DNA from: Clusia tigrina
Lineage: Eukaryota; Arthropoda; Insecta; Diptera; Clusiidae
Length of the DNA stretch: 64,000 bases
Assembly (NCBI GenBank): GCA_920105625.2
Contig: OV050033.1
Span: 2,832,001 to 2,896,000, forward strand
Direction: 5' to 3'
Shown here: in pieces, positions 63,101 through 64,000 of the stretch
Numbering within the stretch: the stretch's first letter is position 1
How the letters are laid out: each line of letters opens with the position of its first letter
Position numbers and translations under genes: made by a program
The notes under the pieces: generated by a model
Told to the model about the DNA's origin: nothing
Databases searched by the model: none
Seen by the model: the letters and a program-made list of their open reading frames with translations, nothing else

Positions 63101-64000
63101 TCACCACTCCAGTGCCAACCCCTTTGCTCTCTTTGAACATCCATTATAGGACTTTCGCAGCAAGAATGTCATTCACTCATTCAATTGTTGACCGCTGTGG
63201 GGAGAACTCTCTCAGTCGCGTTCACCACCTTACTTATAAGTATGCAACCGGTGTACAGGGGTGTTTTCCACTCCCCCGGAATTTTTATTCGAAATTTGAC
63301 CCTACCTTTGCACAAAATCGAGCATGTTCTGCTCCTCAAAATTGAAGCTGCCCAGCGTTCTCAAAGCCAACACAATTGTGGGCACATCTTGGTGGATATT
63401 CTGCGTGGAATCGTAGGGAATTACAGGCATAGCAGCATACGGTATAGCCGCCGGTTTGTTCATCAGCACCTGGGACAACACTCCAATTAGTCCATCGGCT
63501 ATGGCGGCCTTCAAATGCGGGACATTTTCCGCCAGTTCACGCAGGCAAACAGTCAACGCTGGCGACAAACCCGTGGAGAACATTTGCTCTAAAATTTCGC
63601 GTACATCTTCGGTGATGCCCGATTTGACCGCGTGGGCCAACAACGTAATGCAGGCGAAAATCGCCGGGTCAATTGTGGATTTGCGTTTGCTGGGAGTGTC
63701 CTTGGCAGGCAAAGCCGACTTAATGGCGCACATAATCGTCTTTAAATGTTTGTCAATGTCGCGTTCCACGGTCACCGCGATGTAACCGATTGTGATGTAC
63801 GCTATGTAGCGATCTTTCTCCTTGCTGCGCAGAATTGTCAGCAAATGATTTATGCATATTTTCAAATAGTTCTGCACGAACACTTCCCTATTGAAGGCGG
63901 CAAGACGGGGCAGTATTTGCAGAAGTGCTTGATGGACATACGGCGATTTAGAGAGACGCTGCTCCAGCACGTAATCGCATATGGATGCGTAGTGCTCGGT
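57131..64000 (-). CDS. Tor: Serine/threonine protein kinase Target of rapamycin (Tor), C-terminal ~2,120 aa; N-terminus beyond window edge
   Basis: Three coding exons are visible: 63306-64000 (still open at the right edge), 62378-62854 and 57131-62320. Introns are 62321-62377 (57 bp) and 62855-63305 (451 bp), both GT-AG, and the phases join as FVQ-R-CADYF and STP-R-LISSY. Tor is the catalytic subunit of TORC1/TORC2, which couples nutrients and insulin signalling to growth. In order the protein shows N-terminal HEAT repeats, a FAT domain (roughly 59.0-60.6 kb), the FRB segment containing [20 protein letters not shown] (about 58.5-58.8 kb), and a PI3K-like kinase domain with catalytic loop GLGDRHPSN and metal-binding HIDFGD (57.7-57.8 kb). 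It ends with the FATC tail CQCYIGWCPFW at the stop codon. All catalytic residues are present. Drosophila Tor is about 2,470 aa, so some 350 residues are off-window. Most of the protein sits in one 5.2-kb exon. Long antisense open frames here are codon-structure shadows. Confidence 0.98.

Overview
This window is nuclear DNA from an insect, most likely a higher fly. An acalyptrate such as a tephritid fruit fly is my best guess, but the sequence does not fix the species. The clues are compact GT-AG introns of about 57-126 bp inside conserved genes, long transposon-rich introns and spacers, A-rich 5' leaders, and proteins that match Drosophila families over their full length.

Layout. Bases 1 to about 27,600 contain no protein-coding gene I can support. 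GC-richer islands full of CAG/CTG/TTG runs and short tandem motifs (about 3.5-4.8, 6.5-7.1, 9.6-11.0, 13.4-14.7, 16.8-17.8 and 20.3-20.9 kb) alternate with AT-rich transposon debris. The debris includes 3' ends of non-LTR retrotransposons, tRNA-derived SINE copies, a foldback element, and 14-bp and other tandem arrays. From 27,617 to 41,513 (minus strand) lies a tandem-repeat (two-CRD) galectin gene with apparently alternative first exons. Its long introns hold a 15-bp minisatellite, a MITE and a candidate tiny two-exon gene on the opposite strand. At 42.6-44.2 kb (plus) are two tandem TMEM222/RTE1-family genes, of which the first is broken by a one-base deletion. At 44.5-44.9 kb (minus) is the PC4/Sub1 coactivator (Ssb-c31a). 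From 50.3 to 54.7 kb (plus) is an 11-coding-exon U-box E4 ubiquitin ligase (Ube4B), probably with a remote 5' leader exon near 48.0-48.4 kb. From 57.1 kb to the right edge (minus) is the C-terminal ~2,120 residues of the Tor kinase. Its N-terminus lies outside the window.

The genes are not an obvious functional cluster. They include a lectin, a membrane protein, a transcription coactivator, a ubiquitin chain elongation factor and the growth-control kinase. TMEM222/Ssb-c31a and Ube4B/Tor are convergent pairs. Exon boundaries were assigned by hand from splice signals, reading phase and family similarity, and the phases close exactly for Ube4B, Ssb-c31a and both galectin models. I found no CRISPR, operon or other bacterial feature, and no clearly new system. 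The most interesting items are the recently frameshifted TMEM222 paralog, the alternative galectin leaders, a perfect 21-bp hairpin, the nested small gene candidate and several non-autonomous mobile elements.
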